Shown here piece by piece: positions 8,490 through 16,608 of a DNA stretch of 64,000 nucleotides. The stretch is taken from positions 2,356,001 to 2,420,000 of the forward strand of contig NZ_CP031264.1 of the NCBI RefSeq assembly GCF_003258605.2, written 5' to 3'. Positions within the stretch are counted from its first letter, which is position 1; every line of letters begins with the position of its first letter. Source of the DNA: Peterkaempfera bronchialis. Its GTDB lineage: Bacteria; Actinomycetota; Actinomycetes; Streptomycetales; Streptomycetaceae. A program made the translations under genes and the position numbers. The notes beneath the pieces were generated by a model. It was given only the letters and a program-made list of their open reading frames with translations. It made no database searches and had not been told where the DNA came from.

Positions 8490-8517
8490 CAACGCCGGGC
8501 CGGTCCAGCGCATTCCC
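8490..8517 (-). promoter_or_regulatory. Sigma-R-type promoter for ssrA
   Basis: On the minus strand GGGAAT (8512-8517) and GTTG (8490-8493) are exactly 18 bases apart. Transcription would begin about 80 bases before the mature tmRNA 5' end, leaving a leader for RNase P removal. An overlapping weaker housekeeping candidate, TGGACC (8502-8507) -18- TACGAT (8478-8483), is also visible. Confidence 0.6.
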
Positions 8518-8539
8518 CGCTGGTCGGCGGGTGGGCCGG

Positions 8540-9016
8540 TCAGCCGCTGCGGCGGTTGGCCCGGGCGATGGCGCGGGCGGTCTCGCGCTTGTCCTGCTTC
8601 TCGCGCAGCGCCTGCCGCTTGTCGTACAGCTTCTTGCCGACCGCGACCGCGAGCTCCAGCTTGGCCCGGCCGTCCTTGAAGTAGAGCGACATCGGGATGA
8701 GTGTGTGGCCGGTCTCCCGGGTCTTCGCCTCCAGCTTCCGGATCTCGTCGCGGTGCAGCAGCAGCTTGCGCTTGCGCCGCGCCGAGTGGTTGGTCCACGT
8801 CCCCTGCGCGTACTCGGGGATGAAGACGTTGTCGATCCACGCCTCGCTGCCGCTGATGTAGGCGTAGCCGTCGGTGAGGTTGGCCCGCCCCTCGCGAAGC
8901 GACTTCACCTCGGTACCGGTGAGCACCATGCCGCACTCGTAGGTGTCGAGGATGGTGTACTCATGCCGCGCCTTGCGGTTCTGCGCGACGAGCTTGTGTC
9001 CCTTTTCCTTTGCCAT
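8540..9016 (-). CDS. smpB: SsrA-binding protein SmpB
   Basis: A 158-residue protein, normal family length, with the OB-fold start [29 protein letters not shown], the central [10 protein letters not shown] strand, the LLLHRDEI and [32 protein letters not shown] blocks, and a basic C-terminal tail ([15 protein letters not shown]) that enters the mRNA channel of the stalled ribosome. It binds alanyl-tmRNA and delivers it to stalled ribosomes. Located immediately upstream of ssrA on the same strand, with the ssrA promoter in the 136-base gap. The ATG start is the conserved MAKEKG. Confidence 0.97.
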   Translation of the reverse strand: MAKEKGHKLVAQNRKARHEYTILDTYECGMVLTGTEVKSLREGRANLTDGYAYISGSEAWIDNVFIPEYAQGTWTNHSARRKRKLLLHRDEIRKLEAKTRETGHTLIPMSLYFKDGRAKLELAVAVGKKLYDKRQALREKQDKRETARAIARANRRSG

Positions 9017-9059
9017 AGCGCCGATATTGTCGCATCCGGAGCGGCCGGACGGGAGTCCA

Positions 9060-10367
9060 TTACCGCCGGGCGCCGGAGCCGCCCAGCCCGGAGAGCACGG
9101 TCAGCGCCAACCGCTCGGCCTGCTCGGGGCCTGCCTGGGCGGGGACGGAGACGTCCGGCTCGATGCCGATGCCGTCCGGGGAGCGGCCCGCCGGGGTGAA
9201 GTAGCGGCCCACGGTCAGTTCCAGCACCGAGCCGTCGGCCAGCCGGCTGGGCTCCTGGACGGTGCCCTTGCCGAAGGTACGGGACCCCACCACCACCGCG
9301 CGGCAGCGGTCCTGGAGGGCGCCGGCCAGCAGTTCGGCGGCGGACATGGTGCCGCCGTCGACCAGGACCACCAGCGGGGTGCCGGTGTCGCCGCCGGTCT
9401 CGGCGGTCAGCTCCCGCTCGGTGCCGTGCACCTGATAGGTGCCGACCGGGCCGCCGTCCAGGAAGGCCGAGGCGGCCTCGACGGCCTCGGCCAGCAGGCC
9501 GCCGGAGTTGCCCCGCAGGTCGAGCACGACGCCGCCGTGCCGGGCGCCGGTGCGGGCCCGCTCGGCGGCGGCCCGGTGGACGGCCTCGGCCACCTCCTCG
9601 CCGACGCCGGAGGTGAAGGCGTCCACGCTGATCCGGGTGACATCGGCGCCCGGGTGGTCCACGGTGACGTCCTGGGCGGCCAGTACGGTCCGGCGCAGGG
9701 TGACCTCGCGGACCGGGGAGCCGTCGCGGCGGACGGCCAGGGTGACGGTGGAGCCCACCTCGCGGGTGGCGCTCGCGGCCAGGTCGGCGCTGCGGCCGGC
9801 CGTCTCCTGGCGGCTGGCGCGGCCCAGGGCCCGATCGGCGGCGCTGTCGGTGGCACTGTCTGTGGCGCTGTCGGCGGCGCTGTCGGTGGTGCGGCCGGTG
9901 ACACTGCCGCGCAGCCGGGCCACCACCTCGGTCACCGGCATCCGGGCGGCGGGCGCACCGTCGATGCGGACCAGCCGGTCGCCGGGGCGGATGCCCGCCT
10001 TCGCCGCCGGGGTGCCCTGCTGGACCCGGGAGACGGCGACACCGCCGTCCAGCTCGCGGCGCACCCAGAGCCCGACGCCGACATACTCGCCGTCCAGGCC
10101 CTGCGCGAAGTCCGCGTACTCCTCGGGGCTGTAGTAGGCCGCCCAGCGGTCGCCGCTCTCACCGACCAGGCGCCGCGCCTCCTCGGGCGAGAGGTCCTGC
10201 CCGCTGAGGTCCCCAGCGGCCAGCCTGACCGCGGCCCCCTGGCGGGGCGCGGGGACGGCGGAGCCCGCCTGGCCCCAGGCGCCGGTGACGGCCCCGGTGG
10301 CGAGCACCGCTCCGAACACCAGCGTCAGGGTGGCGCCCTGGCGCATCCGACGAGAGCTACCGGACAT
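9060..10367 (-). CDS. Secreted or membrane-anchored S41 (C-terminal processing) PDZ protease
   Basis: Encodes 435 residues from the ATG at 10367. Residues 9-30 ([22 protein letters not shown]) form a signal or anchor segment. A PDZ domain starts near 95 ([10 protein letters not shown]...[20 protein letters not shown]) and resumes at about 204 ([14 protein letters not shown]). Between them is an insertion (about 155-204) with four DSA(A/T) repeats. The S41 domain follows, with catalytic Ser342 in GGTMSAAE and Lys367 in TFGKGTVQ. These tail-specific proteases trim or degrade envelope proteins outside the membrane. The gene ends 43 bases before the smpB start and lies downstream of ftsEX, the usual streptomycete context. 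Substrate unknown. Confidence 0.92.
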   Translation of the reverse strand: MSGSSRRMRQGATLTLVFGAVLATGAVTGAWGQAGSAVPAPRQGAAVRLAAGDLSGQDLSPEEARRLVGESGDRWAAYYSPEEYADFAQGLDGEYVGVGLWVRRELDGGVAVSRVQQGTPAAKAGIRPGDRLVRIDGAPAARMPVTEVVARLRGSVTGRTTDSAADSATDSATDSAADRALGRASRQETAGRSADLAASATREVGSTVTLAVRRDGSPVREVTLRRTVLAAQDVTVDHPGADVTRISVDAFTSGVGEEVAEAVHRAAAERARTGARHGGVVLDLRGNSGGLLAEAVEAASAFLDGGPVGTYQVHGTERELTAETGGDTGTPLVVLVDGGTMSAAELLAGALQDRCRAVVVGSRTFGKGTVQEPSRLADGSVLELTVGRYFTPAGRSPDGIGIEPDVSVPAQAGPEQAERLALTVLSGLGGSGARR

Positions 10368-10526
10368 GGGTGTGGAGTCTAGTGCCGCGCCCGCCGACCT
10401 TGGCCCCGCTTGCCGCCCCGGCACGCACATCTCTGCGTTGGCGAGCCACCCGCACACAGAAGCGGTACGAGGCGGCCCGCCTCCTTGCAGCTGCACGCAC
10501 CGGGAAGCGTCGCCGGACACGGCCGG

Positions 10527-10560
10527 GCCCCGGCCGCCGGATGTCGCCGGCGGCCGGGGC
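10527..10560 (-). terminator. Terminator of the ftsEX operon
   Basis: A perfect 14-bp stem (10527-10540 with 10547-10560) with a 6-base loop, 33 bases beyond the ftsX stop codon. Confidence 0.8.
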
Positions 10561-10593
10561 CCGATCCGATCCTTTCGGAGGACAGCGAGGCGG

Positions 10594-11502
10594 TCAGACC
10601 TTCAGGTACTTCCGCAGGGTGAAGAAGGCGGCCACGGCGGCCATGCCCATACCGATCACCACCAGCAGCGGTATCACCCGCATCACCTCGGGCAGGCCGA
10701 TGAAGTGGATGAACTGCACCCGCTGCTGGAGCCAGCTGTGGACGAAGACATTGCCCAGCAGCAGCAGTCCGGAGGCCAGCGCCGCGCCGAGCAGCGCCGC
10801 GAAGGCCGCCTCCGCGATGAACGGCATCTGCACATAGAAGTTGGAGGCGCCGACCAACCGCATGATGCCGGTCTCCCGGCGCCGGCTGAACGCGGACACC
10901 CGGACGGTGTTCACAATCAGCAGCAGCGCCACGCAGACCATCAGCGACATCACCCCGAAGGCCACCCGCTGCAAGCCGTTGAGCAGGGCGAAGAGGTTGT
11001 CCAGGATCTTGCGCTGGTCCTCCACCGACTGCACGCCCGGCTTTCCGGCGAAGGCGCTGGCGATGACGTCGTACTGCTCGGGGTCCTTGAGCTTCACCCG
11101 GAACGACTCGGGCAGGCCCTCCGCGCCGACCACACCGGTCAGCGGGTTGTCCGGGTTCATCTCCTTCCAGTGCTTGTAGGCGTCCTGCTTGTTCTCGAAC
11201 TGGACGTCCTCGACCACCGGCAGCTTCAGCAGATCGGCCTTGATCTGGGTCTTCTGCTGGTCGGTGGCGGCACCTCCGGAGCATGAGGCGTACTGCTTGG
11301 CGTCGCTCTTGTTGCACAGGTAGACCGCGACCTGCACCTTGTCGTACCAGAAGCCCTTCATGGCGTTGACCTGGTCGCGGACAAGGAGGCTCGCACCCGC
11401 GAGGGCGAGCGAGAGCGCCACACTCACGACGACCGCGATGGTCATCGTCAGATTGCGTCGGAGTCCTACACCGATCTCCGACATGACGAACTGGGCCCTC
11501 AT
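10594..11502 (-). CDS. ftsX: FtsX, membrane component of the FtsEX divisome complex
   Basis: Encodes 302 residues. One membrane segment lies near residues 20-42 (MTIAVVVSVALSLALAG), then a large extracytoplasmic loop (about 43-165) containing two Cys (YLCNKSD and YASCSGG), and three further membrane segments (VMSLMVCVALLLIV..., LLGAALASGLLLL..., VIPLLVVIGMGMAAVAAFF) as in the FtsX/ABC3 permease family. FtsX and FtsE transmit ATP hydrolysis across the membrane to activate peptidoglycan hydrolases at division. It lies 28 bases downstream of ftsE in the same operon. Start MRAQFVMSEIGVGLRRN is typical of actinobacteria. Confidence 0.96.
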   Translation of the reverse strand: MRAQFVMSEIGVGLRRNLTMTIAVVVSVALSLALAGASLLVRDQVNAMKGFWYDKVQVAVYLCNKSDAKQYASCSGGAATDQQKTQIKADLLKLPVVEDVQFENKQDAYKHWKEMNPDNPLTGVVGAEGLPESFRVKLKDPEQYDVIASAFAGKPGVQSVEDQRKILDNLFALLNGLQRVAFGVMSLMVCVALLLIVNTVRVSAFSRRRETGIMRLVGASNFYVQMPFIAEAAFAALLGAALASGLLLLGNVFVHSWLQQRVQFIHFIGLPEVMRVIPLLVVIGMGMAAVAAFFTLRKYLKV

Positions 11503-11530
11503 GATGTCCTTTGCTTGCCGTCTCTGCTGG

Positions 11531-12220
11531 TCATTGCTGGTAGCCGTATACGCCGCGCGACTGGTCGCGGACCAGCAGGCCCTTGTCCAGCTCGATGACG
11601 CGCTTGCGCATCTGGTCGACGATCGCCTGGTCGTGGGTGGCCATCAGCACGGTGGTGCCAGTGCGGTTGATGCGGTCGAGCAGCTTCATGATGCCGACCG
11701 AGTTCTGCGGGTCGAGGTTGCCGGTGGGCTCATCCGCGATCAGCAGCATCGGGCGGTTCACGAAGGCGCGGGCGATGGCCACGCGCTGCTGCTCACCACC
11801 GGAGAGCTCACCGGGCATGCGGTCCTCCTTGCCGGCCAGGCCGACCAGGTCGAGGACCTCGGGAACCACCTTGTTGATGGCGCCCTTGGGCTTGCCGATC
11901 ACCTCAAGGGCGAAGGCGACGTTCTGCGCCACCGTCTTGTTGGGCAGCAGGCGGAAGTCCTGGAAGACGGTGCCGAGTTGACGCCGCACCTGGGGGACCT
12001 TCCAGTTGGAGAGCCTCCCCAGATCCTTCCCCAGCACATGCACCGCACCCTGGCTGGGGCGCTCCTCACGCAGGATCAGCCGCAGGAACGTGGACTTCCC
12101 GGAGCCGGAGGATCCGACGAGGAAGACGAACTCGCCCTTCTCGATCTCAAGGGAGACGTCCATCAGGGCCGGACGGTTCTGCTTCGGGTAGGTCTTGGAG
12201 ACGTTGTCGAATCTGATCAC
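11531..12220 (-). CDS. ftsE: FtsE, ATPase of the FtsEX divisome complex
   Basis: Encodes 229 residues from a GTG at 12220 ([19 protein letters not shown]). The upstream in-frame continuation is non-homologous, so this start gives the usual length. Walker [10 protein letters not shown] (36-44), Q-loop VFQDFRLLP, signature [10 protein letters not shown] (139-148), Walker B LLIADEP (159-165) and the H-loop ATHD are all intact. It powers FtsX in the cytoplasm. Operon with ftsX; the divergent small zinc-ribbon gene begins about 350 bases upstream, and the promoter is presumably in that gap. Confidence 0.96.
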   Translation of the reverse strand: MIRFDNVSKTYPKQNRPALMDVSLEIEKGEFVFLVGSSGSGKSTFLRLILREERPSQGAVHVLGKDLGRLSNWKVPQVRRQLGTVFQDFRLLPNKTVAQNVAFALEVIGKPKGAINKVVPEVLDLVGLAGKEDRMPGELSGGEQQRVAIARAFVNRPMLLIADEPTGNLDPQNSVGIMKLLDRINRTGTTVLMATHDQAIVDQMRKRVIELDKGLLVRDQSRGVYGYQQ

Positions 12221-12568
12221 GGCTGCATCACGGTTCGCCAGTCTAGGAGGACAGGAACGGCGTCCACCGCTCCCCCGGTGCTGGACCATACGCGAACGGG
12301 GGCCGTGATTGCAGGTCCGGCGAAGGCAAAGGTGTGGGATTTCACGGACAAAATGGCATGAAACCCACCTTTGTCGCCCATCACCCGATCGCCACGGCGA
12401 ACCGGCCCGGGGTTCGCCCTTACCGGCAGGTATGCGGTAGACGGGCCGGATGCCGCCGAACCTGGCACAGTGGAGGGGATGAACCGAAGGGTCCTCCCAG
12501 CCGTCTCCGGGGAAGACAGGGAACCAAGCCGCCGATCCGGTGCGTTGGCAGGATGAGGAGGAGATCGC

Positions 12569-12763
12569 ATGACCTGCGACCGTCTGGTGTGCGCCAACTG
12601 CGCGGGACCGGTCAACGAGGGACGCTGCCCGGTGTGCCGGGCCAACCGCGAGCGGATGCAGCAGCAGCAGAACCCGTTCGCGGCGATCTCGCCCGCCGCG
12701 CTGCTCGCCCTGGTGGCGGCGATGGCCGCCGTGCTGCTGCTGGCACGGCACGCCCTCGCCTGA
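12569..12763 (+). CDS. Small zinc-ribbon membrane protein, unknown function
   Basis: A 64-residue protein with an excellent ribosome site (AGGAGGAG, 8 bases before the ATG). It carries CANC (8-11) and CPVC (20-23), a classic four-Cys zinc knuckle, then a Gln-rich linker and one C-terminal transmembrane helix (about 43-60). The predicted topology is a cytoplasmic zinc ribbon on a tail anchor. It lies between ftsE (divergent) and prfB (convergent) and faces a shared terminator at 12790-12813. I do not recognise a named family. The coding signal (ribosome site, codon bias, cysteines) is strong. Confidence 0.75.
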   Translation: MTCDRLVCANCAGPVNEGRCPVCRANRERMQQQQNPFAAISPAALLALVAAMAAVLLLARHALA

Positions 12764-12789
12764 GCCCCTTGCCGCGCCACGCATAAAGA

Positions 12790-12813
12790 CCCCGGGAGCA
12801 CACGCTCCCGGGG
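12790..12813. terminator. Bidirectional terminator, small zinc-ribbon gene versus prfB
   Basis: A perfect 10-bp stem CCCCGGGAGC (12790-12799) with 12804-12813 and an ACAC loop. On the minus strand it is followed by TCTTTAT. It lies 29 bases beyond the TAG at 12842-12844, the probable ancestral prfB stop, but 208 bases beyond the present prfB stop. Confidence 0.85.
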
Positions 12814-12857
12814 CCCTCTGCGACTCTGCTGACGCGCCCGCCTACGCGGCGGCGGTC

Positions 12858-13065
12858 TCCTGCTGCTTCCGCCACCGGATGCCCGCTTCGATACTGTGCC
12901 GATCGTTCATCTCAGCGGGCACCCGCACGCCCTTACACGGAAACTTCCTGCTGCTTCCGCCACCGGATGCCCGCTTCGATACTGTGCCGATCGTTCATCT
13001 CAGCGGGCACCCGAACGCCCTTACACGGAAACTTCCTGCTGCTTCCGCCACCGGATGCCCGCTTC
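12858..13065. repeat. 88-bp tandem duplication at the 3' end of prfB
   Basis: The period is exactly 88 bp: copy 1 at 12858-12945, copy 2 at 12946-13033, and a partial copy 3 (32 bp) at 13034-13065 inside prfB. Copies 1 and 2 differ at one base (C at 12926, A at 13014). Each unit is a 32-bp piece of the prfB 3' coding end (encoding [11 protein letters not shown]) plus a 56-bp segment found nowhere else in the window. The first 56-bp segment supplies the present last residues and TAA stop. The distal 32-bp copy continues in frame into ETAAA and TAG, followed by the terminator. Confidence 0.95.
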
Positions 13066-14133
13066 AATGAAGCCGTCGATCTCGCCGTCCAGCACCGCCT
13101 GCGGGTTGCCGACCTCGTGCTCGGTCCGCAGGTCCTTCACCATCTGGTACGGGTGCAGGACGTAGGAGCGCATCTGGTTGCCCCAGGAGTTGCCGCCGTC
13201 GCCCTTGAGGGCGTCCATCCTGGCCTGCTCCTCCTGGCGGCGGCGCTCCAGCAGCTTGGCCTGGAGCACATTCATCGCGCTGGCCTTGTTCTGGATCTGG
13301 GAGCGCTCGTTCTGGCAGGAGACCACGATGCCGGTCGGCAGGTGGGTGATCCGGACCGCCGAGTCGGTGGTGTTGACGCCCTGGCCGCCGGGGCCGGAGG
13401 CGCGGTAGACGTCGATCCGCAGATCGGACTCGTCGATGTCCACATGGTCGCTCTGCTCGACCACCGGCAGCACCTCGACGCCCGCGAAGGAGGTCTGGCG
13501 CCGCCCCTGGTTGTCGAACGGCGAGATCCGCACCAGCCGGTGGGTGCCCTGCTCCACCGAGAGGGTGCCGTACGCGTACGGGGTCTTCACCGCGAAGGTC
13601 GCCGACTTGATGCCGGCCTCCTCCGCGTACGAGGTGTCGTACACCTCGGTCGAGTAGCCGTGGCGCTCGGCCCAGCGCAGATACATACGCATCAGCTGCT
13701 CGGCGAAGTCCGCCGCGTCCACGCCACCGGCCTCGGCCCGGATGTTGACCAGGGCCTCGCGGGCGTCGTACTCGCCGGAGAGCAGGGTGCGGACCTCCAG
13801 CTCGTCCACGGCCTTGCGGACGGACGCCAGCTCGACCTCGGCCTCGGCACGGGTGTCGGCGTCGTCCTCCGCCTCGGCCAGCTCGAAGAGCACCGAGACG
13901 TCGTCGATCCGGCTGCGCAGGGCCTCCACCTTGCGCAGTTCGCCCTGGAGGAAGGAGAGCCTGCTGGTCACCTTCTGCGCGTGCGCCAGGTCGTCCCAGA
14001 GGTCCGGCGCGGCGGCCTCCTCCTCAAGGCGCGCGATGTCGGCCCGGATCTTGTCCAGGTCGAGGACGGCCTCGATCGACCCCATGGTCGATTCGAGGGA
14101 CTTGAGCTCTTCGGAAGGATCGACTGCTGCCAC
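13021..14133 (-). CDS. prfB: Peptide chain release factor 2
   Basis: Encodes 370 residues from a GTG at 14133 with a G-rich ribosome site. The N-terminal helical domain ([29 protein letters not shown]) is followed by the core with the SPF codon-recognition tripeptide in RISPFDNQG (about 203-210) and the catalytic GGQ in SGPGGQGVN (about 246-254). RF2 recognises UGA and UAA and triggers peptide release. There is no internal TGA frameshift site of the kind that autoregulates RF2 in enterobacteria. The last residues, EVSV-stop, are supplied by an 88-bp tandem duplication. Without it the frame would end ETAAA-stop, so the extreme C-terminus has been altered, probably without functional effect. 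Confidence 0.95.
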   Translation of the reverse strand: MAAVDPSEELKSLESTMGSIEAVLDLDKIRADIARLEEEAAAPDLWDDLAHAQKVTSRLSFLQGELRKVEALRSRIDDVSVLFELAEAEDDADTRAEAEVELASVRKAVDELEVRTLLSGEYDAREALVNIRAEAGGVDAADFAEQLMRMYLRWAERHGYSTEVYDTSYAEEAGIKSATFAVKTPYAYGTLSVEQGTHRLVRISPFDNQGRRQTSFAGVEVLPVVEQSDHVDIDESDLRIDVYRASGPGGQGVNTTDSAVRITHLPTGIVVSCQNERSQIQNKASAMNVLQAKLLERRRQEEQARMDALKGDGGNSWGNQMRSYVLHPYQMVKDLRTEHEVGNPQAVLDGEIDGFIEAGIRWRKQQEVSV

Positions 14134-14198
14134 GCCCCCCAGCGTAATGGCTCCGTGGCGGAACCGGCCGCCGCCCACCCCCGCAGCGGGGCTCGGGC

Positions 14199-16482
14199 TC
14201 AGACCGTGCGGGTGTAGTGGAGGGCGCCGTCCTCGGTCCGGGCGAAGAGTCCCAGCCGCCTGCCCTCCGCGACCGGGCCCGGGGGGTACCGCAGGTTCGC
14301 CCCGGAGCCGGGGACGGCGCCCGTGCGCCAGGACCGGCCGCCGGAGTGGGAGGCGGCCTGGGTGAGACCGCCGGAGGCGCCCCGGCCGAAGAGGTACAGC
14401 CCGCCGTCGGCCCCTGCGGCGGGCTCCGCCCGGCCGCCGTCGCCGGAGAGGCCCGGGACCGGCTCGGCCGGGTGCCAGGCGCCGCGCAGCGCGGTGACCC
14501 GCAGCACGGCGGAGTCGGCGGCGCGGACCACAAAGGCGTCCAGCCGGCCGCTCCTCCCCGCCGCCAGGGAGGGGGCGCCGCTGATCCGGCCGGCGGTCGG
14601 CACGGTGGCCCAGGCGCTCCAGGTGCGGTGCACATAGGAGGCGGTGGCCAGGTCGGTGCCGATCCGGGCGACCAGGTCGATGCGGTCGTTGGAGTCGTCG
14701 GCGGCGGCTGCGGGCGGCGAGTCCAGCTTGGTGCGGCCGTCCAGCTGCCCCCACTGCGACCAGCCGCCGCCCGCGTAGGTGCGCTGGTACAGCAGCCGGT
14801 CGGTACCCAGCGCGAAGAGCACGATCCGGCCGTCCGGCATCGCCACCGGGGCGGGGTCGCCGCTGACGTGGATGCCGGTGAGCAGCTGCCAGGGGCCGAA
14901 GCCCGCGCCGCCCCGGGTGACATAGCGCACGGCGCCGTCGCGGTCGGTGGCGAAGGCGAAGGTCACGCCGTCCACCTGCACCGCCCGTACGCCGCCGGCC
15001 AGCGGGGCCGGCGGGGGTGGCACGGTCTGCCAGGAGGACCAGGCGGGCAGCGCTGCGGTCTCGGCCCCGGCGTCCGGGTCGGCGGCCTCGTCGGCCGAGG
15101 GGGCGGTGGGCAGGCCGGGGCCCCGGCCGCCCTGTCCGGAGTCGTCGTTGCGGCCTGCGGCGCCATGGGTGCGGCCGGCCGCCTCGGGCGCGGAGCTGGC
15201 GGCGTCGGAACCGGGCCGCCCCGCCCCCTTGCCGGGCCGGTCCTCGTCGCCGCCGGAGAGCGCCGCATAGGCGCCCACCGCACCGGCCACCACCAGGGCG
15301 GCCACCGCCGCGACCACCAGTCGGCGGCGGCGCAGCACCACCGAGCCGGGACCGGCCGGGTGGCCCCGGTGGCTGCGTGCCCGGCCGGACAGTGCCCCGT
15401 CGGCCGGGTCGCCGCGCCGCTCCCGCTCGGCGCGCGAGGCGACGGCGAAGGCGGCCAGCTCCTCGGCGTTGGGGCGGCGCAGCGAGGTGTGGGTGTCGCG
15501 GGTGGAGTCGGGCTGCGGGCCGGAGACCAGGGGACGGCGGCGCCACGCCGGCGGCGGGGGCGCGGGGTGGCCTCCTCGCCCTCGTACGGTGGCTCCTCCG
15601 CCGGTCCGGTGGGCTCGGCGGTGTCGCCGCCGGGGGCGGCGACGGCGAGCGGGGGAGGCCGGCCAGGGCGGGCAGCTGCTCGCGCAGCCGCTCGGCCATC
15701 TCGGTGGCGCGCAGCCGGGAGGCGGGGGCCTTGGCCAGGCACTCCGCGATGATCTTCCAGAGCCCGTCCGGGAGGCCCGGCAGCGGCGGCACGGTCTCGG
15801 TGACATGGCGGCGCAGTACGGCGCCGGTGTGGCCGCCGCCGAAGGGGGTGAAGCCGGCCAGCAGCTCGTAGAGCACGGTGGCCAGGGCGTAGATGTCGAC
15901 GGCGGCGCGGGGTTCCAGGCCCTCGATGATCTCGGGGGCGAGGTAGTCGGGGGTGCCGATGATCCGGGTGGCGCGGGTCCGGCGGGGGGCGTCGACCAGC
16001 CGGGCGATGCCGAAGTCGGTGAGCTTGGCGCGGGGGGCGCCGCCCGCTCCGGGCGAGGAGGCGAGGTCCAGCAGCACATTCTCCGGCTTGACGTCGCGGT
16101 GCACGATACCGGCGGCGTGGGCCACCGCGAGGGCGTCCGCGACATCGGCGGTGACGGCGACGGCGGCCTGCGGCGCCAGTACCCCGTCGTGGTCCAGCCG
16201 GGTGCGCAGGTCGGTGCCGTGGACCAGCTCCATGACCAGGGCCAGGTCGCTGCCGTCCACCACCAGGTCGCGGATGCCGACCACTCTCGGGTGGTCGAGG
16301 CTGGTGAGGGCGTTCCGCTCCTGTACGAAGCGGCCGACCAGCACCTGGTCGGAGGCGAGGTCCTCGCGCAGCAGCTTGACGGCCACCGGGCCGTCCGGGC
16401 CCTCGCCGAGCCACACGGTGCCTGCGGATCCCCGGCCGATCACCTGGTGGACGGTGTACCGGCTGCCGATCTTGCGTGCCAA
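14199..16482 (-). pseudogene. pkaB: PkaB-like transmembrane Ser/Thr protein kinase, frame broken twice
   Basis: Residues 1-275 are an intact Hanks-type kinase: P-loop [46 protein letters not shown]. After LPALAGLP the frame is lost. The continuation [25 protein letters not shown] lies in a second frame, and the rest, from [13 protein letters not shown] through a transmembrane helix ([20 protein letters not shown]) to a W-rich beta-propeller-like extracellular domain, lies in a third. Each break falls at a run of exactly five G (15651-15655 and 15556-15560). One extra base in each restores a 761-residue protein. Either both are sequencing errors, or the gene now makes only a soluble kinase domain. 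Next to pkaA and prfB, as in streptomycetes. Confidence 0.85.
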
Positions 16483-16608
16483 TGCTGCTCCGTGAGCCGA
16501 AGGTTCGGAACGTCAGCGACCAAACTACGCGGAGAACGGCCGCTCGGGGTGCGCCGCAGCGCTCTCGACCAGCCGAAAGTCGATAAACCGTCAATATCGG
16601 CGGTCGGG

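Noticed and set aside
12858-13065. CRISPR-like pattern: 32-bp repeats with 56-bp spacers
   Set aside because: The two 56-bp segments are almost identical to each other, one repeat copy is the coding end of prfB, and there are no cas genes. It is a tandem duplication.
13021-14133. Programmed +1 frameshift in prfB as in enterobacteria
   Set aside because: The whole RF2 frame is continuous from the GTG at 14133, with no in-frame early TGA.
13021-16482. A single 1,153-residue kinase-RF2 fusion protein
   Set aside because: The open frame is accidental. The middle part is out-of-frame Arg/Pro filler, and both ends match separate well-known genes with a good internal start for prfB.
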